From: Flavobacterium sp.
GTDB taxonomy: Bacteria > Bacteroidota > Bacteroidia > Flavobacteriales > Flavobacteriaceae
Direction of reading: 5' to 3'
Assembly: GCA_016714905.1 (NCBI GenBank)
Contig: JADKBW010000005.1
Location: 124,001 to 188,000, forward strand
Length of the DNA stretch: 64,000 nucleotides
The notes beneath the pieces are model-generated. The model ran no database searches, was not told the origin of the DNA, and saw only the letters and a program-made list of their open reading frames with translations. Of the stretch, positions 54,141 through 64,000 are shown piece by piece. Numbering within the stretch: position 1 is the stretch's first letter; each line of letters opens with the position of its first letter. Made by a program: the position numbers and the translations under genes.

Positions 54141-55589
54141 ATGCTTTTTAATTCACTAAGCTTCGCCCTATTTCTGCCGATTGTATTTTTTCTCTATTGG
54201 TTTGTTGCGAAGCGAGAAGTGCGATTTCAAAATATCATTTTATTAGTTTCGAGTTACTTTTTTTACGCTTGTTGGGATTGGAGGTTTTTATTTTTACTTA
54301 TCGCTTCGACTTCGTTAGATTATTACACCGGTCTCAAAATCGCTGATGCGTCCACAAAAGAAAACAAAAGGTTTTGGTTGTGGCTCAGTATCACCATTAA
54401 TTTGGGATTTCTCGGTTTATTTAAATATTATAATTTTTTCGCGTCTTCTTTTATTGATGCTCTTTCGGCAGTGGGGTGGAAAGCGGATTTAGGATCAATT
54501 AATATCATACTTCCAGTTGGAATTTCTTTTTACACTTTTCACGGCTTGTCTTATGTTATTGATTTGTATAAGGACAAAATTAAACCAGAAAAAGACATCA
54601 TCAATTACTCTGTTTTTGTATGCTTTTTTCCACTTTTGGTTGCAGGTCCGATAGAGCGAGCCACGCATCTTTTGCCCCAAATAATTAAGAAAAGAGAATT
54701 TGATTATTCGCAAGCACTCGATGGCTTGAAGCAAATTTTATGGGGATTGTTTAAAAAAATGGTCATTGCAGATCATTGCGCTACCTATGTCAACTTGATC
54801 TTTAAAGACGCTTCAGATTATTCAGGTAGCACACTGGTTTTAGGGGCATTGTTCTTTTCATTTCAAATCTATTGCGATTTTTCAGGATATTCTGATATTG
54901 CACTTGGAACAGCTAGGCTTTTCGGAATAGAGCTACTGCGAAATTTTGCTTTTCCTTATTTTTCAAGAGATATAGCGGAGTTTTGGAGGCGATGGCATAT
55001 TTCGTTGTCGTCATGGTTTCGGGATTATCTATATATTCCGCTTGGTGGGAGCCGTGGTGGCAAGTGGATTAGCGTACGAAATATGTTTATCATTTTTCTA
55101 GTCAGCGGATTTTGGCATGGAGCCAATTGGACATTTCTCGCGTGGGGAGCGCTACACGCACTTTATTTCATGCCACTTTTGTTGTTGAATAAAAATAGAA
55201 ACCACATAGATATTGTTGCAAAAGGAAAGCACTTTCCAACCATTAATGAATTATTTTCAATGTTATCTACTTTTGGTTTAGTTGTTTTTGGATGGATATT
55301 TTTTAGAGCAGAAAGCCTTGAGCATGCCATAGATTATATTTCGGGAATATTTTCGTTTGATTTATTTAGCTGGCCTTATTTCATGGGAATAAAAGAGGCA
55401 GTAATAACAATACTATTTATTGTTTTGTTAATAGTTATGGAATGGATGGGCCGAGAACAAGAGTATGCCATCAAAACCATGGCTTTACGATGGAGAAAGC
55501 CATTTCGATGGTGCTTTTACTATGTGATCGTGATGCTCATTTTCTTATTCGGATCGAAAAGTCAGGAGTTTATTTATTTTCAATTTTAG
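54141..55589 (+). CDS. MBOAT family O-acyltransferase (AlgI/DltB-like)
   Basis: 482 aa, about ten TM helices. Conserved FPQLVAGPIER-type segment (PLLVAGPIERATHLLPQI), DFSGYSDIALG, FWRRWHISLSSWFRDYLYIP with the conserved Arg/Trp, and catalytic His in VSGFWHGANWTFLAWG. Transfers acyl groups across the membrane to polysaccharides. The SGNH-like gene five bases downstream is the expected partner. Confidence 0.93.
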   Translation: MLFNSLSFALFLPIVFFLYWFVAKREVRFQNIILLVSSYFFYACWDWRFLFLLIASTSLDYYTGLKIADASTKENKRFWLWLSITINLGFLGLFKYYNFFASSFIDALSAVGWKADLGSINIILPVGISFYTFHGLSYVIDLYKDKIKPEKDIINYSVFVCFFPLLVAGPIERATHLLPQIIKKREFDYSQALDGLKQILWGLFKKMVIADHCATYVNLIFKDASDYSGSTLVLGALFFSFQIYCDFSGYSDIALGTARLFGIELLRNFAFPYFSRDIAEFWRRWHISLSSWFRDYLYIPLGGSRGGKWISVRNMFIIFLVSGFWHGANWTFLAWGALHALYFMPLLLLNKNRNHIDIVAKGKHFPTINELFSMLSTFGLVVFGWIFFRAESLEHAIDYISGIFSFDLFSWPYFMGIKEAVITILFIVLLIVMEWMGREQEYAIKTMALRWRKPFRWCFYYVIVMLIFLFGSKSQEFIYFQF

Positions 55590-55593
55590 TCTC

Positions 55594-56521
55594 ATGAGGA
55601 AATTTATAACTTACATATCACTTTTCGGGATTCTATGTGTCATTTCTATCTGTATAGTACTTTCGAGCGCTGATGGTTATTCAGATCCATACTACCTTAG
55701 GTTTACTACTCCAAAACAAAACAGTTTAATCATTGGAACTTCTAAAGCTGCGCAAGGGTTAAATCCAGACGTTATCAATAAAACATTAAATTCAAACCTC
55801 TATAACTATTCATTTGATATCAGTAAAAGTCCATTTGGTCCTGCCTATTTAGAAAGCATAAATCGGAAACTTGACAAGAAGAAAAAAAACGGAATTTTTA
55901 TTGTTACGGTCGACTGTTGAGCATTTATAGTAGAGGCAAAAATCCAAATGATAGTTCTAGTTTTGGGGAAAACAGTTCCTGTGTTGGTGAGATTGAGTTC
56001 GTAGATCATAATCCAAATTTTCAATACTTAACAACATACATGTTGGGCAATTATTACAAAATAATTATTAAAGCCGACGGTCGCTCGGTTACACGAAAAT
56101 GGATGGCTTGAAGTCTCTTTAGCCATGGATTCAATTTCGGTGGCAAGAAGAAGCAAAAGCACTTTAGTCGAATACCAAAATTATTTGTCGTTGTATCAAT
56201 TTTCAAAAGTGAGACTTGATTACCTCCTAAAGACGGTAGATTTCCTAAAACAATATGGTTCGTATTTATTTGGTGAGACTGCCTGTGTCTCCAAAATTGA
56301 TGGATATTGAAAACCAACTAGCACCCAAATTTCAGCGATTGATGCGACTTCCGACCGAAAAATCTTCCGGTTTTCTTGACTTGACCTCAAAGAATAACGC
56401 GTTCACTTATACTGACGGCGTTCATCTTAGTGCAAAATCTAGTAAATTGGTCTCTGAAGAAATTGCGCTTTGGATTAATGGTCGAGAACGAGATGAAGAG
56501 GTAAACCATCCCAAAAAATAA
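55594..56521 (+). CDS. SGNH-like partner of MBOAT, broken by three frameshifts
   Basis: Four frame pieces make one protein of about 309 aa: signal/TM (ITYISLFGILCVISICIVL), SLIIGTSKAAQGLNPDVIN (GTS nucleophile block), …KKNGIFIVTVD | LSIYSRGKNPND … KADGRS | LHENGWLEVSLAMDSI … FLKQYG | IYLVRLPVSPKLMDIE … and the closing Asp-x-x-His YTDGVHLSAKSS. Junctions near 55917 (one missing base), 56088 (one extra base) and 56258 (one extra base). Unlike other broken genes here it needs insertions as well as a deletion, so it may be a real pseudogene. Confidence 0.7.
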
Positions 56522-56590
56522 TCACGAAAAGGTTTTTCAAAAATTTGACTTTCCTTTTTGAATCATGCAACTAATTTCCGAAGTAAAAAT

Positions 56591-57040
56591 ATGACGCTTA
56601 AACAAAAAATTCATCAGCATTATTCCATGTTATTACAAGACAAAATCGATGTTTTTCGAGATATGATTATTGCTTTAACCGAAGATTCAAAAAACGACGC
56701 TAAAGGTTCTGCGGGAGACAAGCACGAAACTGCTTTGTCGATGATGCATATTGAGCAAGAAAAACTCAATAGAAAATTGCAGGAGTTTTTAGATCAAAAA
56801 GCATTACTAGACAAGATTGATGTTCATCATAATTTCCAGAAAATTGGATTAGGTAGTTTAGTCCAAGCCAACGGGATGTGGCTATTTGTTTCTACAGCTT
56901 TACCAAAAATTATGATGGAAGACAAAACTATTATCGCCGTTTCCCAGCAATCACCATTGGGAACTCACTTGTTAGGAAAAGAAGTTGGTTTTTCCTTTAA
57001 AATTAATGAAACGCAATATCTCATAGAAAAAGTCGAGTAA
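56591..57040 (+). CDS. GreA/B-like protein (small Bacteroidetes type)
   Basis: 149 aa. Coiled-coil N-terminal half (KQKIHQHYSMLLQDKIDVFR and HIEQEKLNRKLQEFLDQKALL) and a C-terminal FKBP-like Gre domain (IGLGSLVQANGMWLFVSTAL, SQQSPLGTHLLGKEVGFSFK). Related proteins are sometimes mis-annotated as 3-oxoacyl-ACP synthase. Probably binds RNA polymerase. Its 3' end overlaps the convergent membrane gene by 20 bases. Confidence 0.8.
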   Translation: MTLKQKIHQHYSMLLQDKIDVFRDMIIALTEDSKNDAKGSAGDKHETALSMMHIEQEKLNRKLQEFLDQKALLDKIDVHHNFQKIGLGSLVQANGMWLFVSTALPKIMMEDKTIIAVSQQSPLGTHLLGKEVGFSFKINETQYLIEKVE

Positions 57041-58486
57041 CTACGGTTTGATTTTTGAAAATATCGATGAAGACTTGCTGGCTTTCAAAATGTTTGATGC
57101 ATTTGTAGTTAGCTGGATTGTGGATTTCATCATATTCTTGATCGGCGACATTGAAAACATTAGAATAGAATATATACTTTCTTTGGCCATCGTAATATTG
57201 GAAACTCCTACCATCACCATTTAAGTCTATTCTATCAATACGGGCGAGGTTTGGGAAAAAAGATTGGACTTGTTTATAATCGATATGTTCTTGGTCTAAA
57301 TATTCAATCGCTTGATGTCTTAATTCATAATACGGTAAATGCGCTAAAGTGCTGTCCCAACCTTTGGCAATTTTGTCGGGATAAACGATAAAATTACCAC
57401 CGACCAAACACAGAAGCCATAAGATACTTAAGGTGTATTTTAGTTTTTGATGGACAAAATCGGAGAAAAGTATTGTTACCGTAAAAAGTGAAAACGTCAA
57501 GTATATTGGGATAAGATACCGATAACCCATCAAGTTTTTTGCCCAAAGCATATTTAACGGAAGTACAATCATACAAAATATCGTAAAGAAAAGTAAAAGT
57601 CGAAAAGGCTTGGTTTGAAGAGCTGTTTTTGTGTCAACATCAATAGTGGTAAAGCAATCAGCCACGCGCCAAATCTGCCAAAATCCAATATCCGCCATGC
57701 GTACAATGCAATATTGAAAAGAAAGTCTTTGAAATGGTCTACGCGCTCAAAACTTTTTGCCCATGGTGAATCTTCATGAAATCCAATCCATCCTTTTTCT
57801 ATGTAATGAAAGGAATTGTAACTCAGAAATAAGACAACAGCGGGAAGATACAACAAGCTTCTAGTAAAGAGTTGCTGCGCAATTTTTCGGGAAGTAGTTT
57901 TAAAATCGATATGGCTAAAGATATCTAAACTCAGTAGACATAACGATACCATCATGCCACGCATACTTGTTAGAAACAAGCAAAAAACAGCAATCATAAT
58001 CCATTGCTTTTTGTTTTCTAGTACTGAATTCAATCCCAATAAAAAGAAAAAAAGCAAACATACATCTGGAGAAACTAAAGTCATCTGACTCAAAAGAGAA
58101 GGATCAGCTAAGACTAAAATTGAAGCCAATCCAACAAATTGTTCTGGTACGAATTTCCGACAGACTTGGAAAGTTTGAAACACAATGCCAAGGGCAAAAG
58201 GCAACATTCCAAAATGGCTTACTTCGAGTGTTCTTCCAAATATTTCCCAAAGTAGGGCAATGTAAATTCCGAAAGTGGGTATATGCCCGCTATCCATGTC
58301 GGTAGGCAAAAGCAACGAAGTAAAATGAGTATAGTAATAATATTCAGCGTGTTTTGAACCCAATTGAACCGTATCCCAAAAAAAACTATTGTGACTGGTA
58401 CAAACAACAATGAGAAGTACCAAAAAGCAGCAAAATAGGAAGGCGATTATATTTTGCGTTTTTGTACTTATCATTTTCCAGTCCAT
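57021..58486 (-). CDS. Polytopic membrane glycosyltransferase-like protein, one frameshift
   Basis: About 488 aa after joining two frames. Part 1 from ATG 58486 has many TM helices (IIAFLFCCFLVLLIVVCTSH, VLADPSLLSQMTLVSPDVCL) ending LTQKQLF. Part 2 resumes as QTKPFRLLLFFTIFCMIVLPL after one missing base near 57608-57620 and ends in a soluble tail. The first loop (HNSFFWDTVQLGSKHAEYYY) has the acidic residues typical for polyprenyl-phosphate-dependent GT-C enzymes. Overlaps the upstream GT2 gene by 16 bases, so it is translationally linked to it. Confidence 0.75.
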
Positions 58487-59232
58487 TTTGATTTGGAGAA
58501 TAATGGACTTTCCAATATTTTGTTTTTTGCCAGAAAATATAGCAATGAGGTTTTCAAAACGCCAAAGCCATAAGTTGTACTTCTTTTGAAATTGATAGAA
58601 GAGGCGTCGTCAAAATACTTGGTGGGACAGGTAATTTCTGCAATTTCAAATCCATGATAGAATATTTGTGCTAGAAATTGATTGTCAAAAATAAAATCAT
58701 CAGAATTAGCATTATAATCGATGCATTCTAACACTTGCCGATTGTAGGCTCGGTAACCAGTATGGTATTCCGACAATTTTTGATTCATTAGCAGATTTTG
58801 ACTAAATGTTAGAAATCTGTTGGCAACATATTTATAAATTGGCATGCCACCTTTCAAAGCACCTTTACCTAAAATTCTTGAACCAATCACCACTGGATAA
58901 ACTTCATTGGCAATCAAGTAACTCATGGAATGAATCAGTTTTGGAGTATATTGATAATCAGGATGCAACATGATGATGATATCTCCACCTAATTCTAATG
59001 CTTTGTTGTAACAAGTTTTTTGATTGCCACCGTAACCCAAATTGATGTCATGTTTGATAACATGTTTAATTCCAAGTTCTTTTGCGACTGTAATCGTTGC
59101 ATCCGGACTATTATCATCGACTAGAACGACCTCATCTACAGTATCGAAAGGAATTTCATTGTAGGTTTTGATAAGCGTCAGTTCGGCCTTGTATGCCGGA
59201 AGAACAACTATGATTTTTTTAGAACCGATCAT
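58471..59232 (-). CDS. Polyprenol-phosphate glycosyltransferase (GT2, DPM1/GtrB-like)
   Basis: 253 aa. KKIIVVLPAYKAELTLIKTY, VDEVVLVDDNSPDAT, NLGYGGNQKTCYNKALELG and metal site MLHPDYQY. GSRILGKGALKGGMPIYKY and YHTGYRAYNR match the polyprenyl-P-mannose synthase type. It most likely makes the lipid-linked sugar used by the membrane protein encoded downstream. Confidence 0.88.
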   Translation of the reverse strand: MIGSKKIIVVLPAYKAELTLIKTYNEIPFDTVDEVVLVDDNSPDATITVAKELGIKHVIKHDINLGYGGNQKTCYNKALELGGDIIIMLHPDYQYTPKLIHSMSYLIANEVYPVVIGSRILGKGALKGGMPIYKYVANRFLTFSQNLLMNQKLSEYHTGYRAYNRQVLECIDYNANSDDFIFDNQFLAQIFYHGFEIAEITCPTKYFDDASSINFKRSTTYGFGVLKTSLLYFLAKNKILESPLFSKSKWTGK

Positions 59233-59251
59233 TGCAGGAATTAATGTGTAG

Positions 59252-59259
59252 CAAATATA
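59252..59259 (-). promoter_or_regulatory. Promoter -7 box (TATATTTG) for the GT2-membrane protein operon
   Basis: Exact TAnnTTTG on the minus strand, 20 bases before ATG 59232. Confidence 0.55.
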
Positions 59260-59460
59260 AAATTCAAAATCAAAACTTTGCGTTTTTTAATGAATTAAAA
59301 CTTAGACATAGGTGTTTTGACCTATTTAGTTACAATATTGATGTATTTATTGTAATTTGGTTATAATTTATAGTTAAATATTTTATTTGTGTTTATGTTT
59401 CGTATCTAAAGATTCATATTTGCAACACAATTAAAATTTGATCTTAAAAAAAGAATTGAT

Positions 59461-61134
59461 ATGTGCGGAATAGTATGTGCCTTTGATTTAAAACAAAAAG
59501 CGGAGTCCTTACGACCACAAGTATTAGAAATGGCGAAAATCATTCGTCATCGCGGTCCAGATTGGAGTGGGATTTTCAGCAACGAAAAAGCAATATTAGC
59601 ACACGAGCGTTTGGCTATTGTTGATCCAGCTTCAGGGAAACAACCTTTGTTTAGCCCCGATAAGCAATTGATTTTGGCAGCCAACGGAGAAATCTACAAC
59701 CACCGAGATTTGCGCAAACAATTCGAAGGGAAATACCACTTTCAAACGGAAAGCGATGGTGAAGTAATCTTGGCGCTATACCAAGAAAAAGGTGTTCATT
59801 TTATTGATGAAATGAATGGGATTTTTGGATTTGCGATTTATGATGTAGCGAAAGACGAGTATTTCATCGCTCGAGATCATATGGGTATCATCCCTCTTTA
59901 TATCGGTTGGGACCAATACGGAACTTTTTATGTTGCTTCTGAATTGAAAGCGCTTGAAGGATATTGCACTAAAATTCAGTTGTTTCCTCCTGGTCATTAT
60001 ATGTCGAGTAAAGACGGTGAGTTTGTGCAATGGTATAAACGAGAATGGACGGAATATGACGCTGTAAAAGACAACGAGACTAGTATCGCAGAAATCAAAA
60101 AAGCATTGGAAGCTGCTGTTCATCGTCAATTGATGAGCGACGTTCCTTATGGAGTTTTGCTTTCGGGAGGACTAGATTCTTCCATTACTTCGGCGATAGC
60201 AAAAAAATATGCACAAAAAAGGATTGAATCGGGAGATACCGTCGATGCTTGGTATCCGCAATTGCACTCGTTTGCGGTTGGTTTAGAAGGCTCACCTGAT
60301 TTGGCGGCTGCTAAGAAAGTAGCGGATCATTTGGGTACGATTCATCATGAAATCAAATTCACCATTCAAGAAGGACTAGATGCCATTCGGGATGTCATTT
60401 ATAATATCGAAACCTATGATGTGACTACAATTCGCGCGTCGACTCCCATGTATTTGATGGCGCGTGTAATCAAATCGATGGGGATTAAGATGGTGCTGTC
60501 TGGTGAAGGTTCAGACGAATTGTTTGGTGGTTATTTGTACTTCCACAAAGCACCAAATGCTAGAGAATTTCATGAAGAAACCGTTCGTAAATTAAGCAAA
60601 TTACATATGTATGATTGCCTCCGAGCTAACAAAAGTTTAGCGGCTTGGGGAATCGAAGGACGTGTGCCGTTCCTAGATAAAGAATTTATGGATGTGGCGA
60701 TGCGCATTAATCCAAAAGACAAAATGATTAACGGCGAGCGTATGGAAAAATGGGTACTGAGAAAAGCTTTCGAAGATATGTTGCCAGCAAGCGTGGCGTG
60801 GAGACAGAAAGAGCAATTTAGCGATGGTGTCGGCTACAGTTGGATTGATACATTGAAAGCGATGGTAGCTAAAGAAATTACAGATGAACAATTGGCTAAT
60901 GCGAAATATAAGTTTCCGATTCAAACACCTACTTCAAAAGAGGAATATTATTACCGTTCCATCTTTCACGAACATTTTCCAAGTGATGCCGCGGCTTTAA
61001 GTGTTCCTCAAGAAGCAAGTGTCGCTTGCAGCACCAAAATTGCATTAGAATGGGATGAAGCGTTCAAAAATATGAATGATCCTTCAGGTAGAGCGGTGGC
61101 GAACGTTCATGATGATGCCTATATAAAATCGTAA
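59461..61134 (+). CDS. asnB: Asparagine synthase B
   Basis: 557 aa glutamine-dependent enzyme: Asp + Gln + ATP to Asn. N-terminal nucleophile Cys2 (MCGIVCAF) with RHRGPDWSG and ANGEIYNH. Synthetase PPi loop LLSGGLDSSI and VLSGEGSDELFGGY. Complete, with terminator 40 bases after the stop. Upstream, 59414-59422 holds a 7-of-8 promoter box (CATATTTG). Confidence 0.96.
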   Translation: MCGIVCAFDLKQKAESLRPQVLEMAKIIRHRGPDWSGIFSNEKAILAHERLAIVDPASGKQPLFSPDKQLILAANGEIYNHRDLRKQFEGKYHFQTESDGEVILALYQEKGVHFIDEMNGIFGFAIYDVAKDEYFIARDHMGIIPLYIGWDQYGTFYVASELKALEGYCTKIQLFPPGHYMSSKDGEFVQWYKREWTEYDAVKDNETSIAEIKKALEAAVHRQLMSDVPYGVLLSGGLDSSITSAIAKKYAQKRIESGDTVDAWYPQLHSFAVGLEGSPDLAAAKKVADHLGTIHHEIKFTIQEGLDAIRDVIYNIETYDVTTIRASTPMYLMARVIKSMGIKMVLSGEGSDELFGGYLYFHKAPNAREFHEETVRKLSKLHMYDCLRANKSLAAWGIEGRVPFLDKEFMDVAMRINPKDKMINGERMEKWVLRKAFEDMLPASVAWRQKEQFSDGVGYSWIDTLKAMVAKEITDEQLANAKYKFPIQTPTSKEEYYYRSIFHEHFPSDAAALSVPQEASVACSTKIALEWDEAFKNMNDPSGRAVANVHDDAYIKS

Positions 61135-61172
61135 ATAAATAAAAAGTTGGTTATAGTTTAGTTTGTATTTTT

Positions 61173-61203
61173 AAGGCGTTGATTTCGGTCAACGCTTTTT
61201 TTT
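61173..61203 (+). terminator. Terminator of asnB
   Basis: GCGTTGA/TCAACGC stem, 6-base loop, T8 or longer. Confidence 0.92.
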
Positions 61204-61220
61204 ATTTAATATGCTTCTTC

Positions 61221-62239
61221 ATGGGACTTACTTTATCTTTTCAATTTTTCGATTTGCCGTTGCAGCATCCATTTACCATTTCTCGTTACACCGTTAATAT
61301 TCAAAAACGGTAGTCGTTCTTTCAGATGGACTACATTCAGGATACGGTGAAGCGACTGTCAATCCTTATTATCATAGTACAACAGAGCGATTAACGGCAA
61401 GTTTATTAAAAGTAAAGCCGATAGTTGACGGCGCTTTTGAATTACATCCAAATGAACTATGGCAACAATTGTCTACGATGATTCCTGACGATTATTTTGC
61501 CTTGTGTGCCATTGATATAGCCTATTGGGATTACTACTCCAGAAAGCAATCCAAAACGCTTAGAAGTTTTTGGTCGAAAGAAGAAGATCCGACACCTTTA
61601 ACTTCCTACACCATCGGAATTGATTCCTTAGAAATGATGCAACAAAAAATTATTGAAAAGCCGTGGCCCATATATAAAATCAAACTAGGAACAGCAGATG
61701 ATATTTTCATTGTTGAAAGTTTGCGCAAAATTACGGATGCTATTTTTCGAATTGATGCGAATTGTGCATGGACTGCCCAGGAAACGATAGACAACGCTAA
61801 GATTTTGAAAGAACTAAATGTCGAATTCATCGAACAGCCGTTAAAAGCAGACGATATTGAGGGAATGAAACGCGTTAGAATGCATGCTGTTTTGCCTATT
61901 ATCGCAGATGAAAGTTGTCAACGAGAGACTGATGTTGAGACTTGCTCCGAAATTTTTCATGGCATCAATATTAAGCTGATGAAGTGTGGTGGCATTACGC
62001 CTGCTTTACGAATGATTTTAAATGCAAAAGAAAAGGGATTATTGATTATGGCAGGTTGCATGACAGAATCGACTGTGGGTATCTCTGGATTGTGTCAAAT
62101 TGCACCACTTTTGACCTATTTAGATGCTGACGGTGCTTTACTTTTGAAGGAAGATATAGCAAGTGGAGTTGATTTCAATTTTGGTCAAATTGTGTATTCA
62201 AAAGACTTTGGAACAGGTGTAAAAATGTTGGAGAAATAA
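61221..62239 (+). CDS. Dipeptide epimerase (L-Ala-D/L-Glu type), one frameshift
   Basis: Enolase-superfamily enzyme. From ATG 61221 the N-terminal cap reads SFQFFDLPLQHPFTISRYTV then a TAG. Adding one A to the A5 run at 61303-61307 continues as TVVVLSDGLHSGYGEATVNPY and on into the barrel. Catalytic KxK (YKIKLG), metal ligands in RIDANCAW, EQPL and ADES, and the second Lys in NIKLMKCGG are present. About 339 aa, normal. Likely recycles murein dipeptides. Confidence 0.87.
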
Positions 62240-62270
62240 ATCAACATAATGTTAATAACTTCATCCCTAA

Positions 62271-64000
<1,730 letters not shown>

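Noticed and set aside
56558..56590. Longer TTG start for the Gre-like protein
   Set aside because: The extra 11 residues precede the coiled coil and include the gap sequence after the SGNH gene. ATG 56591 fits the family start.
61211..61240. ATG 61211 as start of the dipeptide epimerase
   Set aside because: It is out of frame with the conserved N-terminal cap. ATG 61221 gives SFQFFDLPLQHPFTISRYTV, as expected for the family.

Overview
The window is an AT-rich, gene-dense chromosomal segment from a Bacteroidetes bacterium, most likely a Flavobacterium-like member of the Flavobacteriaceae. Supporting signs are: promoters of the TAnnTTTG type with no Shine-Dalgarno sites, a type IX secretion sorting domain, families typical of the group (DUF4920, DUF3667, DUF2490, LETM1-related protein, right-handed beta-helix lipoprotein), a bacillithiol enzyme (BshB1), menaquinone genes, and large low-GC intergenic word repeats. 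I see no rRNA, IS element, prophage, CRISPR array or antiphage island. The window opens inside a dipeptidyl peptidase III gene and closes inside gyrB.

Layout. 1-5.5 kb: DPP III, small hypotheticals, a MazG-like pyrophosphohydrolase, ilvE, a DUF4920/haem-lipoprotein/mnmD cluster and two paralogous 64-65 aa proteins. 5.5-14 kb: oxyR facing an inorganic-carbon operon (small secreted protein, SulP/STAS transporter, a DUF2490 remnant, beta-carbonic anhydrase, dabA, dabB). 14-16.5 kb: LETM1-like protein, Cu/Zn SOD, a conserved hypothetical. 16.5-25.4 kb: a fatty-acid beta-oxidation operon (marR, fadN-type, fadA-type, a four-helix-bundle gene, acyl-CoA dehydrogenase) plus a separate fadD. 25.5-31.3 kb: LTA-synthase-like sulfatase with a dual-specificity phosphatase, and an M14 T9SS carboxypeptidase. 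31.3-39.2 kb: purL, a beta-helix lipoprotein, a thioesterase-menF-bshB1 operon and tRNA-His. 39.2-44.1 kb: hydrolases, M28 peptidase, DUF3667, DUF1801, DUF892. 44.1-49 kb: glycosyltransferases and ftsE. 49-59.3 kb: a TPR protein with an outer-membrane barrel, MBOAT acyltransferase with an SGNH-like partner, Gre-like factor and membrane glycosyltransferases. 59.4-64 kb: asnB, dipeptide epimerase, gyrB.

The dominant anomaly is sequence quality. At least ten otherwise conserved genes are broken by one-base shifts, nearly all explained by a single missing base and often in a homopolymer. There is also a very unusual G/C homopolymer block near 30.77 kb. I treat most of these breaks as probable sequencing or assembly errors, not pseudogenes, and give the reconstructed gene spans. 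The most biologically interesting parts are the complete SulP-carbonic anhydrase-DabAB carbon-uptake operon in an apparent heterotroph, the twin small proteins, and the short-period word repeats that sit at operon joints and run in frame through purL.
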